DNA of 64,000 bases, taken from positions 427,408 to 491,407 of the forward strand of contig NZ_JAVHJP010000003.1 of assembly GCF_031020795.1 (NCBI RefSeq), in the 5' to 3' direction. The translations under genes and the position numbers were made by a program. This DNA comes from Hydrogenophaga pseudoflava. Lineage in GTDB: Bacteria > Pseudomonadota > Gammaproteobacteria > Burkholderiales > Burkholderiaceae_C. Shown here in pieces: positions 1 through 8,471 of this stretch. Within the stretch, counting starts at the first letter, position 1. Every line of letters starts with the position of its first letter. The notes below the pieces were generated by a model that saw nothing but the letters and a program-made list of their open reading frames with translations, did not search any database and was not told the DNA's origin.

Positions 1-1
1 C

Positions 2-697
2 AACGACCGGCCGGACAAGGCACAGGTGATCGCTCAGGCCTCGCTGGCGGGTGGCGGCGATGCGGAGAAGGGCCGCGCCACCTCGCCCCTGCCGTCCATG
101 CAGCAGGCGCGGCTCGGCGACACCCCCGAGAAGGATGAGCAGATGATCGAGGCGCTCAAGGAGCGCCAGAGCCAGATCCTGGCCCAGGTCCGGCAGCAGC
201 TGGCCAGCATGCCGCCCCCCGATCTGCAGGCCGTCAACCCGAGCCCCGAATCGGTGGAGCGCGAGCAGCGCCGCCAGCTGCTGACCAAGCTGCTGGCCGA
301 GATCGAGAAGCGCATCAACGAGGAGAACGCCCGTCCGCGCAAGCGTTACATCAGCCCCGCCACGCGGGAAGAGGTCTACGCGGTCTACTACGACGAACTC
401 CGGCGCCGGATCGAGGACCGCGGCACGACCAACTTCCCCGAGGCGGCCGGGCGCAAGCTCTATGGCGAGCTGACCATGGTGATCACGGTCAACCACACCG
501 GTGCGGTGCTGGACACCGAGGTGGTCCAGACCTCGGGCACCCTGACGCTGGACCGTCGGGCCGAGTCCATCGTGCGCAGCCTGAAGTTCGGCAAGTTCAA
601 CGAGGCCATGCGCCGGCGCGCCGACCAGATCGTGGTGGTGTCGCGCTTCCGGTTCACCCGGGACGCGGGCCTGCAGACCCAGATGAGTTCGCAGTAG
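2..697 (+). CDS. TonB-family C-terminal domain protein, 5' end outside the window
   Basis: The reading frame is open from the first bases of the window, so the true start lies upstream. A GTG at 26 is internal and has no ribosome-binding site. About 231 residues are visible. The first half is hydrophilic and rich in Glu, Gln and Arg (roughly residues 40-110, probably helical). The last 90 residues, beginning near LYGELTMVITV and passing LDRRAESIVRSL, match the TonB C-terminal fold, which in TonB systems contacts TonB-box receptors in the periplasm. The N-terminal membrane anchor is not visible. Whether it is a true energy transducer or a TonB-like envelope protein cannot be decided here. The stop is 13 bases before the ATG of mtgA, so the two are probably cotranscribed. 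Confidence 0.8.
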   Translation, partial: NDRPDKAQVIAQASLAGGGDAEKGRATSPLPSMQQARLGDTPEKDEQMIEALKERQSQILAQVRQQLASMPPPDLQAVNPSPESVEREQRRQLLTKLLAEIEKRINEENARPRKRYISPATREEVYAVYYDELRRRIEDRGTTNFPEAAGRKLYGELTMVITVNHTGAVLDTEVVQTSGTLTLDRRAESIVRSLKFGKFNEAMRRRADQIVVVSRFRFTRDAGLQTQMSSQ

Positions 698-710
698 GTC
701 GGGAGTGGTG

Positions 711-1499
711 ATGCGTTCGTTCGGGCGTTGGTTGTTGTGGATGCTGCTGGCGGGCGTGGCGCTGCAGCTGTTCTTCGTGCTGCGGATCGCGCTGATGCTG
801 GTGATCGATCCGCAGAGCACCGCCTTCATGCGATCAGAAGCATGGCGCGTGGCCACCGAGAGCGTGACCTCCGCCGACAAGGAATGGCGCTGGTCGTCGC
901 AATGGGTCGACTACGAAGACATCAGCCCGAATCTCAAGCGCGCCGTCATGGCCTCCGAGGACGCAGGCTTTCCCGAGCACGGCGGAGTGGACTGGGAAGC
1001 CATCGAATCGGCCTGGGCCAAGAACGAGCGCCGGCAGGAGCTGATCGAGAAACGCCAGGAGCAGATCGAGAAGCGGCTGGCCAAGAAACCCGAGGCGGCC
1101 GAAGCCGCGATCAAGGCCATCAAGCCGGCCAAGATCCTGGGCGGGTCGACCATCACCCAGCAGCTGGCCAAGAACCTGCTGCTCTCGGGCGAGCGCAACC
1201 TGCTGCGCAAGGGCCAGGAGCTGGTGCTGACGCTGACGCTGGAGGCGCTGCTGTCCAAGCGTCGCATCCTGGAGATCTACCTCAACAGCGTCGAATGGGG
1301 CGAGGGTGTGTTCGGCGCCGAGGCCGCCGCCCAGCGCTATTTCAGGAAGTCGGCCGACAAGCTCAGCGCCTATGAAGCGGCCCGGTTGGCCGTGATGCTG
1401 CCCAGCCCCAAGTTCTTCGAGACCCGCCCGGGCTCCGCCTACCTGTCCCGGCGCACCGCCACCATCGTGGCCCGCATGGGCGATGTGAGCCCGCCATGA
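711..1499 (+). CDS. mtgA: Monofunctional biosynthetic peptidoglycan transglycosylase
   Basis: MtgA polymerises lipid II into glycan strands at the inner membrane and has no transpeptidase domain. The 262-residue product has an N-terminal membrane helix (about residues 6-30) followed by a GT51 domain. The catalytic Glu motif is ASEDAGFPEHGG, and GGSTITQQLAKNL, KRRILEIYLN and AAQRYF are all present. Between the first two motifs sits a charged insertion of about 30 residues (near 1020-1140), rich in Glu, Lys and Arg, that E. coli MtgA lacks. ATG 711 is preferred because GGGAG lies 5 bases upstream; in-frame GTGs at 705 and 708 are possible. The catalytic residues are intact, so activity is expected. 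Confidence 0.93.
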   Translation: MRSFGRWLLWMLLAGVALQLFFVLRIALMLVIDPQSTAFMRSEAWRVATESVTSADKEWRWSSQWVDYEDISPNLKRAVMASEDAGFPEHGGVDWEAIESAWAKNERRQELIEKRQEQIEKRLAKKPEAAEAAIKAIKPAKILGGSTITQQLAKNLLLSGERNLLRKGQELVLTLTLEALLSKRRILEIYLNSVEWGEGVFGAEAAAQRYFRKSADKLSAYEAARLAVMLPSPKFFETRPGSAYLSRRTATIVARMGDVSPP

Positions 1500-1560
1500 G
1501 CGCCGCCGGGCCGTTCCCAAGGCGCTCAGCCCCGCAGTGCGCAGCACGGAGGGAGTCGCG

Positions 1561-2178
1561 TTGAACTGGCGCGCCCAGGCCATGGGCATGTTCCTGCTCG
1601 GGCTGGTGCGCGCGCTCACCGGCGCCCAGGCGCGCTGGCACGGCTGCCCGCCCAAGGCCGAACAGCGCATCTACTTTGCCAACCACCAGAGCCACGCCGA
1701 CCTGGTGCTCATCTGGGCCGCCCTGCCGAGCGAGCTGCGCAGCATCACCCGCCCGATTGCGGCCCGCGACTACTGGACCGCCTCCACCTTCAAGCGCTGG
1801 ATCACCACCGCCGTGTTCAACGCGGTCTATGTCGAGCGCGAGCGCAAGGGCGATGAGGACCCGCTGCAGCCGCTCATCGACGCGCTGGACAGCGGCGACT
1901 CGCTGATCATCTTCCCGGAAGGCACGCGAGGCCATGGCGAGGAACCGCAGCCGTTCAAGTCAGGGCTGTACAACCTGGCCAAACGCTTTCCGGACGTCGT
2001 GCTGGTGCCGGCCTGGATCCACAACGTGCAGCGCGTGATCCCCAAGGGCGAGGTGATTCCGGTGCCGGTGCTGTGTTCGGTCACCTTCGGCGAGCCCCTG
2101 AAGCTCGGCGCCGACGAAGACCGTGCCGACTTCCTGCGGCGCGCCCGGGATGCGGTCATCACCCTGCGCGACGTGTAG
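1561..2178 (+). CDS. PlsC-type 1-acylglycerol-phosphate acyltransferase
   Basis: This 205-residue protein belongs to the lysophospholipid acyltransferase family, whose members acylate lysophosphatidate or related lipids at the membrane. The H-X4-D catalytic motif appears as NHQSHAD near residue 41 and the substrate motif as FPEGTRG near residue 120. The TTG at 1561 is chosen because GGAGGGA lies 7 bases upstream; an in-frame GTG at 1537 has no such site. It sits between mtgA and a cdsA-like gene 7 bases downstream, so the pair could make lysophosphatidate into phosphatidate and then CDP-diacylglycerol. It may be a second copy alongside a housekeeping plsC elsewhere; the exact acyl acceptor is unknown. 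Confidence 0.88.
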   Translation: MNWRAQAMGMFLLGLVRALTGAQARWHGCPPKAEQRIYFANHQSHADLVLIWAALPSELRSITRPIAARDYWTASTFKRWITTAVFNAVYVERERKGDEDPLQPLIDALDSGDSLIIFPEGTRGHGEEPQPFKSGLYNLAKRFPDVVLVPAWIHNVQRVIPKGEVIPVPVLCSVTFGEPLKLGADEDRADFLRRARDAVITLRDV

Positions 2179-2185
2179 GTTCCGC

Positions 2186-3172
2186 ATGACGTCCTTCCTT
2201 CGAAGCCTCAGCCCGCAACAGCAGGTCAGCCTGCTGTTCGTGGTCCTGTTCGGACTGCTGACACTGGCCAGCGGCGTCGCCGTGCTGCTGTCGCTGCGCG
2301 AGCGGCGGCAGTCCGAGGTGGACGAACGCCTGCACCACCGGCTGCAGGACTACAACACCCTGCTGCGCAACTCCTGGCTCATGATGCTGGTGTTCTGGCT
2401 GGCCTGGGCGGCGGGCGAGCACGTGGCCATCGTGCTGTTCGGCATCGTCTCGTTCTTCACGCTGCGCGAGTTCATCAGCCTCTCGCCCACCCGGCGGGGG
2501 GACCATCGGAGTCTGGTGCTGGCCTTCTTCATCGTGCTGCCGCTGCAGTACGCCCTGGTCTGGCACCGCGAGTTCAACCTGTTCACGGTGTTCATCCCGG
2601 TCTACGTGTTCCTGGCCATCCCGGTGGTGAGCGCGCTCGGCAACGACCCCCAGCGCTTCCTGGAGCGCAACGCCAAGCTGCAGTGGGGCATCATGGTCTG
2701 CGTCTACGGCATGAGCCATGTGCCCGCCCTGTTGCTGCTGCAGTTCCGCGACTTCGCGGGCCGGATGGCCTTTCTGGTGGTCTTCCTGGTGCTGGTGGTG
2801 CAGACCTGCATGCTGGTGCAGCACCTGGTGGCGCGCCGGCTGGACAGGCCCGTGGCACCGGCCATCAGCGAGAGCTTCCAGTGGCGCAGCTGGGCCGCCG
2901 GGCTGGTGGCCGGCGGCCTGCTGGGCGCCGCGCTCGCCGGCCTGACCCCCTTCAAGCCCGGGCGGGCGCTGGCCATGGCCCTCATCGCCTGCGCCGCCGG
3001 CTCGCTCGGCCACCTGGTCATGAAGGCCATCAAGCGCGACCGCGGTGTGACCCACTGGGGCGCGGCCGGCCGCTCCGTCACCGGCGCCAGCGGCGTGCTC
3101 GACCGCGTCGATGCCCTGTGCTTCGCCGCGCCGGTGTTCTTCCATTCGGTCCGCTGGACCTTCGACCTCTGA
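2186..3172 (+). CDS. CdsA-like phosphatidate cytidylyltransferase with altered signature
   Basis: Enzymes of this family make CDP-diacylglycerol from phosphatidate and CTP. The 328-residue product has about eight hydrophobic segments and ends in the family's C-terminal region, with KRDRGV near residue 283 and DRVD near residue 310. The usual HGG before DRxD is replaced by [10 protein letters not shown], so it resembles the YnbB-type paralogues more than housekeeping CdsA. ATG 2186 follows the upstream stop by 7 bases. The pairing with a PlsC-like gene suggests a dedicated phospholipid-precursor module. It probably still binds metal and CTP, because the KRD and DRxD residues remain, but activity is inferred only. 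Confidence 0.82.
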   Translation: MTSFLRSLSPQQQVSLLFVVLFGLLTLASGVAVLLSLRERRQSEVDERLHHRLQDYNTLLRNSWLMMLVFWLAWAAGEHVAIVLFGIVSFFTLREFISLSPTRRGDHRSLVLAFFIVLPLQYALVWHREFNLFTVFIPVYVFLAIPVVSALGNDPQRFLERNAKLQWGIMVCVYGMSHVPALLLLQFRDFAGRMAFLVVFLVLVVQTCMLVQHLVARRLDRPVAPAISESFQWRSWAAGLVAGGLLGAALAGLTPFKPGRALAMALIACAAGSLGHLVMKAIKRDRGVTHWGAAGRSVTGASGVLDRVDALCFAAPVFFHSVRWTFDL

Positions 3173-3182
3173 GGCGGCCACC

Positions 3183-3731
3183 GTGCGCATCCTCGGCATC
3201 GACCCTGGCCTGCAATGCACCGGCTTCGGCGTGGTCGATGCGGAAGGCGCGGCGCTCCACTACGTGGCCAGCGGCACCATCCAGACCAGCCCCAAGGACG
3301 GCGCCCTGCTGCCCGAGCGGCTGAAGATCCTGTTCGACGGCATCGGTGAGGTGGTGCAGCGCTACCAGCCCGGCGTGGCGGCCTGCGAGATCGTGTTCGT
3401 GAACGTCAACCCCCAGGCCACGCTGCTGCTGGGCCAGGCGCGCGGCTGCTGCCTCACGGCCCTGGTGGCCAACGGCCTGTCGGTGGCCGAGTACACCGCG
3501 CTGCAGCTGAAGAAGGCCGTGGTGGGCTATGGCCGCGCCGACAAGGCACAGATGCAGGAAATGGTGAAACGCATGCTGCAGCTGCCGGGCCTTCCCGGCA
3601 AGGACGCCGCCGACGCCCTGGGGCTGTGCATCACCCACGCCCAGGTGGCGCGCAGCGTCGCTGCCATCAACAAGGTGGCGCCAACACGGGCGCGCACCCA
3701 CGCGGCCTACAAGGGCGGACGGAACTATTGA
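3183..3731 (+). CDS. ruvC: Holliday junction endodeoxyribonuclease RuvC
   Basis: RuvC resolves Holliday junctions as a dimer working with RuvAB. The 182-residue product starts at GTG 3183 and opens with [12 protein letters not shown], which holds the first catalytic Asp. It continues with the Glu in [10 protein letters not shown] and the LLLGQARG segment, and ends with the acidic pair in [15 protein letters not shown]. All four metal-binding acids are present and the length is normal. It lies 10 bases after the cdsA-like gene, an unusual partner because ruvA and ruvB are not adjacent. The first copy of the repeat begins directly after the TGA. Confidence 0.97.
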   Translation: MRILGIDPGLQCTGFGVVDAEGAALHYVASGTIQTSPKDGALLPERLKILFDGIGEVVQRYQPGVAACEIVFVNVNPQATLLLGQARGCCLTALVANGLSVAEYTALQLKKAVVGYGRADKAQMQEMVKRMLQLPGLPGKDAADALGLCITHAQVARSVAAINKVAPTRARTHAAYKGGRNY

Positions 3732-3813
3732 CCCCCCCCCGCGCCGCCTGCGGCGTCATCCCCCAGGGGGCGATGCCTGTGGCCCGGCAGAGCCGGTTCC
3801 ACGGCATCACTGG
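3732..3813 (+). repeat. Intergenic multi-hairpin repeat, copy 1
   Basis: This begins immediately after the ruvC stop in the sense direction. It contains three predicted hairpins in a row: CGCCG-CCTG-CGGCG, a CATC/GATG-closed C5/G5 stem, and CCGGC-AGA-GCCGG followed by GGTTCC. The same order recurs in the opposite orientation at 24788-24872, and its first part recurs at 30414-30474. The 118-base gap between ruvC and the next gene holds nothing else I can identify. Function is unknown; a role in mRNA 3'-end protection or termination is a guess based on its position. Confidence 0.7.
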
Positions 3814-3850
3814 ACGGGGTTCACCCTCGCCGGATCAATGCGTGGCGCGG

Positions 3851-4027
3851 CTACAGGATGCGCTCAAGAAACAGGATGCTGAAAAAGCCGAGGGCAGCGG
3901 CCAGCGCCACCTTGAGCACCATCCAGCCCCAGCGCAGGTAACGGGGGTTGCTGGTGAAGGCGTAGGCGGCGAAACACACGCCCGCCCCGATCAGCAGCAG
4001 AATCAGGACCAGGCGCAGCAGGAGCAT
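3851..4027 (-). CDS. Small two-helix membrane protein, unknown function
   Basis: This predicts a 58-residue protein starting MLLLRLVLILLL, with two hydrophobic helices (about residues 2-22 and 34-53) separated by SNPRYLRWGW. The RxLRWG turn and short length resemble small inner-membrane proteins of unknown function found beside lpxC in related genomes. It starts 25 bases after the lpxC stop on the same strand and is probably the last gene of that transcript. ATG 4027 is the first methionine that begins with the hydrophobic helix. No function can be assigned. Confidence 0.6.
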   Translation of the reverse strand: MLLLRLVLILLLIGAGVCFAAYAFTSNPRYLRWGWMVLKVALAAALGFFSILFLERIL

Positions 4028-4052
4028 GACCGGGGCTTGCGGACAGGCCGGG

Positions 4053-4976
4053 TCACCAGGCCGGCGCCAGCTGGGCAAAGCCCAGCGGCGCTTCGCGCTC
4101 GTGCTCGAAGCTCACGATCTCGTAGGCATCGGGCTGGGCCAGCAGGGCGCGCAGCAGCTGGTTGTTCATCGCGTGGCCGCTGCGAAAGGCGCTGTAGGCC
4201 GCCAGCAGCGGCTTGCCCACGATGTACAGATCACCGATGGCGTCAAGGATCTTGTGCTTGACGAACTCGTCCGAGTAACGCAACCCGTCGGCGTTGAGCA
4301 CCTTCACGTCGTCCATCACGATGGCGTTGTCCAGGCCTCCGCCCAGGCCCAGTCCGCGCGAACGCATCATCTCCACGTCGCGCGTGAAGCCGAAGGTGCG
4401 GGCACGGGCGATCTCGCGTGCGTAGCGGCCGCTGCCCATGTCGAACTCGACGCGCTGGCCGGTGGCGTTCACCGCCGGGTGGTCGAACTCAATCTCGAAC
4501 GCGAGCTTGTAGCCGTGAAACGGGTCCAGCCGCGCCCACTTGAGATTGCGGCCCTCGCCCTCGCGCACCTCGACCGCCTTCTTCACGCGGATGAAGCGTT
4601 TGGCCTTGTTCTGCAGCGCGATGCCCGCGCTCTGCAGCAGGTACACAAAGGACGCGGAGGACCCATCCAGGATGGGCACCTCTTCGGCGGTGATGTCGAT
4701 GTAGAGGTTGTCCAACCCGAGCCCGGCGCAGGCGCTCATCAGGTGCTCGATGGTGTTGACCTTGACACCGCCGTTGGAGATGGTCGAGGCGAGCCGGGTG
4801 TCGGTCACCGAGTCGGCGGTGACCGGAATGTCCACCGGCTCGGGCAGATCCACGCGACGGAACACGATGCCCGTGTCCGGCGCCGCGGGCCTGAGCGTGA
4901 GCTCCACCCGCTGGCCACCGTGCAGGCCCACGCCGACCGCCTTGGTCAGGGACTTGAGGGTGCGTTGAGCAAGCAT
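4053..4976 (-). CDS. lpxC: UDP-3-O-acyl-N-acetylglucosamine deacetylase
   Basis: LpxC is the committed, zinc-dependent step of lipid A synthesis in the cytoplasm. The 307-residue product has the expected two-domain layout. The zinc and catalytic residues are visible as TIEHLMSA (His and the preceding Glu), [10 protein letters not shown] (His and Asp) and [10 protein letters not shown] (general-acid His). LDGSSASF is also conserved. Length is normal. It follows ftsZ on the same strand, as is common in Gram-negative dcw clusters, separated by 73 bases that include a terminator-like hairpin. Its expression may therefore be partly separate from that of ftsZ. Confidence 0.97.
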   Translation of the reverse strand: MLAQRTLKSLTKAVGVGLHGGQRVELTLRPAAPDTGIVFRRVDLPEPVDIPVTADSVTDTRLASTISNGGVKVNTIEHLMSACAGLGLDNLYIDITAEEVPILDGSSASFVYLLQSAGIALQNKAKRFIRVKKAVEVREGEGRNLKWARLDPFHGYKLAFEIEFDHPAVNATGQRVEFDMGSGRYAREIARARTFGFTRDVEMMRSRGLGLGGGLDNAIVMDDVKVLNADGLRYSDEFVKHKILDAIGDLYIVGKPLLAAYSAFRSGHAMNNQLLRALLAQPDAYEIVSFEHEREAPLGFAQLAPAW

Positions 4977-5015
4977 CCGGCGATTGTAGGTTTCAGCTCC
5001 CCTTCGCGCAGGCCG

Positions 5016-5037
5016 GAAAAGCTATGCCGGCCATAGC
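5016..5037 (-). terminator. Terminator-like hairpin between ftsZ and lpxC
   Basis: Reading leftwards, GCTATG pairs with CATAGC around a GCCGG loop and is followed by TTTT, 13 bases after the ftsZ stop. The U-run is short, so it may terminate only partly and lower lpxC transcription relative to ftsZ. Confidence 0.45.
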
Positions 5038-5049
5038 GGAGGGACGGAA

Positions 5050-6267
5050 TCAATCCGCCTGTTTGCGCAGAAACGCCGGGATCTCGAAGTCGTCCATGCC
5101 GCCCGAGGCCAGCGCGTCGACCTTGGCCGCGGCCTGCGTGCGGTTGGTGCGCCAGACGCTCGGTACAGCCATGGTCTCGTAGTTCGGCTGCGCAGCACCC
5201 ACACCCGGTGCACCGACGGCCGCGTTGACCGTCGGCACGGCGAACGGGGTGTTGTCGGTGCCGGTGCGCAGCACCTGCAGCGGCGGCGCGGTGCGGCGGG
5301 CTGCGCCCTGGCGCGAGAGGCCGGTGGCGACCACGGTCACACGCATCTCGTCGCCCAGGCTCTCGTCGTAGGCGGCGCCGTAGATCACGTGGGCGTCCGG
5401 TGCAGCGTAGGCCTTGATGGCGTTCATGGCCTCCTTCGACTCCTTGAGCTTCAGGCTCCCCTTGGATGCCGTCACCAGCACCAGCACGCCCTTGGCGCCG
5501 GACAGGTCCACACCATCGAGCAGCGGGCAGGCCACGGCCTGCTCGGCGGCAATGCGGGCGCGGTCCGGGCCGCTGGCGGTCGCGGTGCCCATCATGGCCT
5601 TGCCGGGTTCGCCCATCACGGTGCGCACGTCTTCAAAGTCGACGTTCACATTGCCGTACTCGTTGATGATCTCGGCGATGCCACCGACCGCGTTCTTCAG
5701 CACGTCGTTGGCGTGCGCGAAGGCCTCGTCCTGCGTGACTTCGTCGCCCAGCACTTCCAGAAGCTTGTCGTTGAGCACCACGATCAGCGAGTCCACATTG
5801 GCTTCGAGCTCGGCCAGGCCCGCGTCGGCGTTCTGCATGCGCTTGCCGCCTTCGAAGTCGAAGGGCTTGGTCACCACGCCCACGGTGAGGATGCCCATCT
5901 CCTTGGCCACGCGGGCAATGACCGGCGCAGCACCCGTGCCGGTGCCGCCGCCCATGCCGGCGGTGATGAACAACATGTGGGCGCCGTCGATGGCGGTGCG
6001 GATCTCGTCGACCGCCAGCTCGGCCGCTTCGCGGCCCTTTTCGGGCTTGCTGCCGGCGCCCAGACCCGTGCCACCGAGCTGGATGGTGCGGTTGGCCAGG
6101 CTGCGCGTGAGCGCCTGCGCATCGGTGTTGGCGCAGATGAATTCCACGCCCTGGACGTGGCGTTCGATCATGTGATCCACCGCGTTGCCGCCACCGCCGC
6201 CGACGCCGATGACCTTGATCTGGGTGCCCATGTTGAACTCTTCCACTTCGATCATTTCGATGCTCAT
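5050..6267 (-). CDS. ftsZ: Cell division GTPase FtsZ
   Basis: FtsZ polymerises into the Z-ring that recruits the divisome. The 405-residue product has the N-terminal nucleotide fold (GGGGGNAVDHM near residue 20), the tubulin signature GGGTGTGAAPV, the T7-loop region with VDFEDVRTVM, and a variable linker. It ends in the C-terminal peptide DDFEIPAFLRKQAD, which binds FtsA and other partners. ATG 6267 is chosen because AGGAG lies 6 bases upstream; the open frame extends a further 14 codons without a better site. It is separated from ftsA by 159 bases that contain a candidate promoter. Confidence 0.98.
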   Translation of the reverse strand: MSIEMIEVEEFNMGTQIKVIGVGGGGGNAVDHMIERHVQGVEFICANTDAQALTRSLANRTIQLGGTGLGAGSKPEKGREAAELAVDEIRTAIDGAHMLFITAGMGGGTGTGAAPVIARVAKEMGILTVGVVTKPFDFEGGKRMQNADAGLAELEANVDSLIVVLNDKLLEVLGDEVTQDEAFAHANDVLKNAVGGIAEIINEYGNVNVDFEDVRTVMGEPGKAMMGTATASGPDRARIAAEQAVACPLLDGVDLSGAKGVLVLVTASKGSLKLKESKEAMNAIKAYAAPDAHVIYGAAYDESLGDEMRVTVVATGLSRQGAARRTAPPLQVLRTGTDNTPFAVPTVNAAVGAPGVGAAQPNYETMAVPSVWRTNRTQAAAKVDALASGGMDDFEIPAFLRKQAD

Positions 6268-6316
6268 GTCACTCTCCTGTGTGGCCCTTTTCCGCTGGGG
6301 TCCGGGCATGGTTTCG

Positions 6317-6345
6317 ATTGTATTTAAGGGTGGGGTTGAAAGCTG
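6317..6345 (-). promoter_or_regulatory. Candidate ftsZ promoter
   Basis: On the minus strand a TACAAT hexamer (6317-6322) lies about 50 bases before the ftsZ ATG in the 159-base ftsA-ftsZ gap. No strong -35 is visible (the best at 17-bp spacing is CAGCTT), so this rests on the -10 alone. It fits the common presence of extra ftsZ promoters inside dcw clusters. Confidence 0.35.
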
Positions 6346-6426
6346 TCGAGGAGAACCCTCAGCCAGGCGGCCCGGTGCATTCGCGGCAGCGGTCGAGGCG
6401 GCGGGTTCCGGCGTTGATCGTGTTCA

Positions 6427-7656
6427 TCAGAAGGTCCCCACAAACCAGTTCTTCACGCGGTCCAGCGCGCTCTGCATGGAGCCCGCCTTCTGCGCCACCT
6501 TGTGGCCGCGCACACGGGCCAGCCGCGCTTCTTCGAGCAGTCCCATGACCGTCGCGGCGCGCGGCTGCGCCACCATGTCCGACAGGGCGCTGGTGTACTG
6601 CGGCACGCCTCGGCGCACCGGCTTGAGGAAGATGTCCTCGCCGAGTTCGACCATGCCCTGCATCACCGCGCTGCCGCCGGTGAGCACGATGCCCGAGGAC
6701 AGCACCTCCTCGAAGCCCGAATCGCGCACCACCTGCTGCACCAGCGCAAAGATCTCTTCCACCCGCGGCTCGATCACGCCCGCCAGCGCCTGGCGGCTGA
6801 GCATGCGCGGCCCGCGGTCGCCCAGACCGGGCACCTCGACCTGGGTGTCCGGGTCGGCCAGCAGCTGCTTGGCGCAGCCGCTCTCGACCTTGATGTCCTC
6901 GGCGTCCTTGGTCGGCGTGCGCAGCGCCATGGCGATGTCGCTGGTGATCAGGTCGCCGGCGATCGGGATCACCGCGGTGTGGCGGATCGCCCCCCCTGCA
7001 AAGATGGCCACGTCGGTGGTGCCGGCACCGATGTCCACCAGGGCCACACCCAGGTCTTTCTCGTCGTCGGTCAGCACCGCCTGGCTGGACGCGAGCGGGT
7101 TGAGCATCAGCTGGTCGACCTCCAGGCCGCAGCGGCGCACGCACTTGATGATGTTCTCGGCCGCGCTCTGGGCGCCGGTGACGATGTGGACCTTGGCCTC
7201 CAGGCGGATGCCGCTCATGCCGATCGGCTCCTTGACCTCCTGGCCGTCGATCACGAACTCCTGCGGCTCCACCAGCAGCAGGCGCTGGTCGGTCGAGATG
7301 TTGATCGCCTTGGCGGTCTCGATGACGCGGGCCACGTCGGCCGTGGTCACCTCGCGGTCCTTGATGGCCACCATGCCGCTGCTGTTGATGCCGCGGATGT
7401 GGCTGCCGGTGATGCCGGTGTAGACGCGGGCGATGCGGCAGTCGGCCATCAGCTCGGCCTCCTTGAGCGCCTGCTGGATGCTCTGCACCGTGGCGTCGAT
7501 GTTGACCACCACACCACGCTTGAGGCCGTGGCTGGCGGACACGCCCAGCCCGGCCAGCTTGAGCTCGCCGTTGGCCTGGACTTCGGCCACCACCACCATG
7601 ATCTTGGCGGTGCCAATGTCCAGTCCTACCACCAAATCCTTGTATTCCTTGGCCAT
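6427..7656 (-). CDS. ftsA: Cell division protein FtsA
   Basis: FtsA is the actin-like protein that tethers FtsZ to the membrane and helps recruit later division proteins. The 409-residue product opens with the phosphate-binding motif GLDIGTAKI and has the second nucleotide motif VDIGAGTTDVAIF near residue 205. It ends with the amphipathic membrane-targeting helix RVKNWFVGTF. The SHS2/1C subdomain falls between about residues 85 and 165. It follows ftsQ with a 13-base gap. Length and motifs are standard. Confidence 0.97.
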   Translation of the reverse strand: MAKEYKDLVVGLDIGTAKIMVVVAEVQANGELKLAGLGVSASHGLKRGVVVNIDATVQSIQQALKEAELMADCRIARVYTGITGSHIRGINSSGMVAIKDREVTTADVARVIETAKAINISTDQRLLLVEPQEFVIDGQEVKEPIGMSGIRLEAKVHIVTGAQSAAENIIKCVRRCGLEVDQLMLNPLASSQAVLTDDEKDLGVALVDIGAGTTDVAIFAGGAIRHTAVIPIAGDLITSDIAMALRTPTKDAEDIKVESGCAKQLLADPDTQVEVPGLGDRGPRMLSRQALAGVIEPRVEEIFALVQQVVRDSGFEEVLSSGIVLTGGSAVMQGMVELGEDIFLKPVRRGVPQYTSALSDMVAQPRAATVMGLLEEARLARVRGHKVAQKAGSMQSALDRVKNWFVGTF

Positions 7657-7669
7657 GATCGTTGTCTGT

Positions 7670-8461
7670 TCAGCGGTTTCGTGTTGGGGTTGCCGGAGCG
7701 TCGTCGGTCAGCGTCGTCACGCCCTGCACGCGCAGGGCATAGCCGTTGGGGTAGCGCAGGTCCACCGACTGCAGGGCGCCGGGGTAGCGCTGCGCCAGCT
7801 GCCCCACCGTGGTGGTGAAGCGGCGCGTGCGCGCGAGCAGGTCGTCGCTGCTGCCGCGGCCGAGTTCCAGGCGGGTGCCGTTGTCGAGTTCGGCGCGCCA
7901 GCTGCCGCGTTCGTTGAGCTCCAGCCGGACCAGGGCCCGGTCCAGCCGGGCGACCTCTTCGGCGAGTCGCTGGTACAGCGCCCACACCTGCGGGGCCTGC
8001 TCGGCCGGACCGGCCAGTTCGGGCAGGCCATCGCCCTCGTCGGGGCTGGCTTCGAACACCTCGCCCAGGCGGCTGACCAGCTGGCCCGATCCGGACTGGC
8101 CCCACCAGGCCACGGCCTCGTGCTCTTCGAGCGTGACCCGCAAACGGTTGGGAAACTCGCGCTGCACCCGCGCATGGCGCACCCAGGGCACGGCCTCGAA
8201 CATGCGGCGCACCTGCTGCAGATCCAGGGTCAGGAAACTGCCTTCGAGCTTGCGCAGCGGCGTAGCGAGCTGGGCCCGCAGACCCACGGCGTTCTGGTGC
8301 CCCAGGTCGCCCTGCACGCTGATGCCCTTCAGCGCCCAGGCGGGGTGGCGCGCGATCCAGGTGCCCACCGCCCCCAGGCAGAGCAGGACAAAGACCACGA
8401 CCAGGCCACGCGTGACCACGGTCATGAGCCGGATGTCCAGGGGCAGGTCGGCGTGCTGCAT
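7670..8461 (-). CDS. ftsQ: Cell division protein FtsQ
   Basis: FtsQ is a bitopic inner-membrane protein that scaffolds FtsB and FtsL in the divisome. The 263-residue product has a short cytoplasmic tail, one membrane helix (about residues 15-37) and a POTRA domain beginning LKGISVQGDL near residue 44. The FtsQ/DivIB beta domain follows, with VPWVRHARVQREFPN and LEEHEAVAWW. It starts 10 bases after ddl. The sequence is normal for the family. Confidence 0.95.
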   Translation of the reverse strand: MQHADLPLDIRLMTVVTRGLVVVFVLLCLGAVGTWIARHPAWALKGISVQGDLGHQNAVGLRAQLATPLRKLEGSFLTLDLQQVRRMFEAVPWVRHARVQREFPNRLRVTLEEHEAVAWWGQSGSGQLVSRLGEVFEASPDEGDGLPELAGPAEQAPQVWALYQRLAEEVARLDRALVRLELNERGSWRAELDNGTRLELGRGSSDDLLARTRRFTTTVGQLAQRYPGALQSVDLRYPNGYALRVQGVTTLTDDAPATPTRNR

Positions 8462-8471
8462 CGTGGTTCCG

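Noticed and set aside
705..710. GTG codons upstream of the mtgA ATG
   Set aside because: Using them would put the GGGAG ribosome-binding site inside the gene; ATG 711 fits better.
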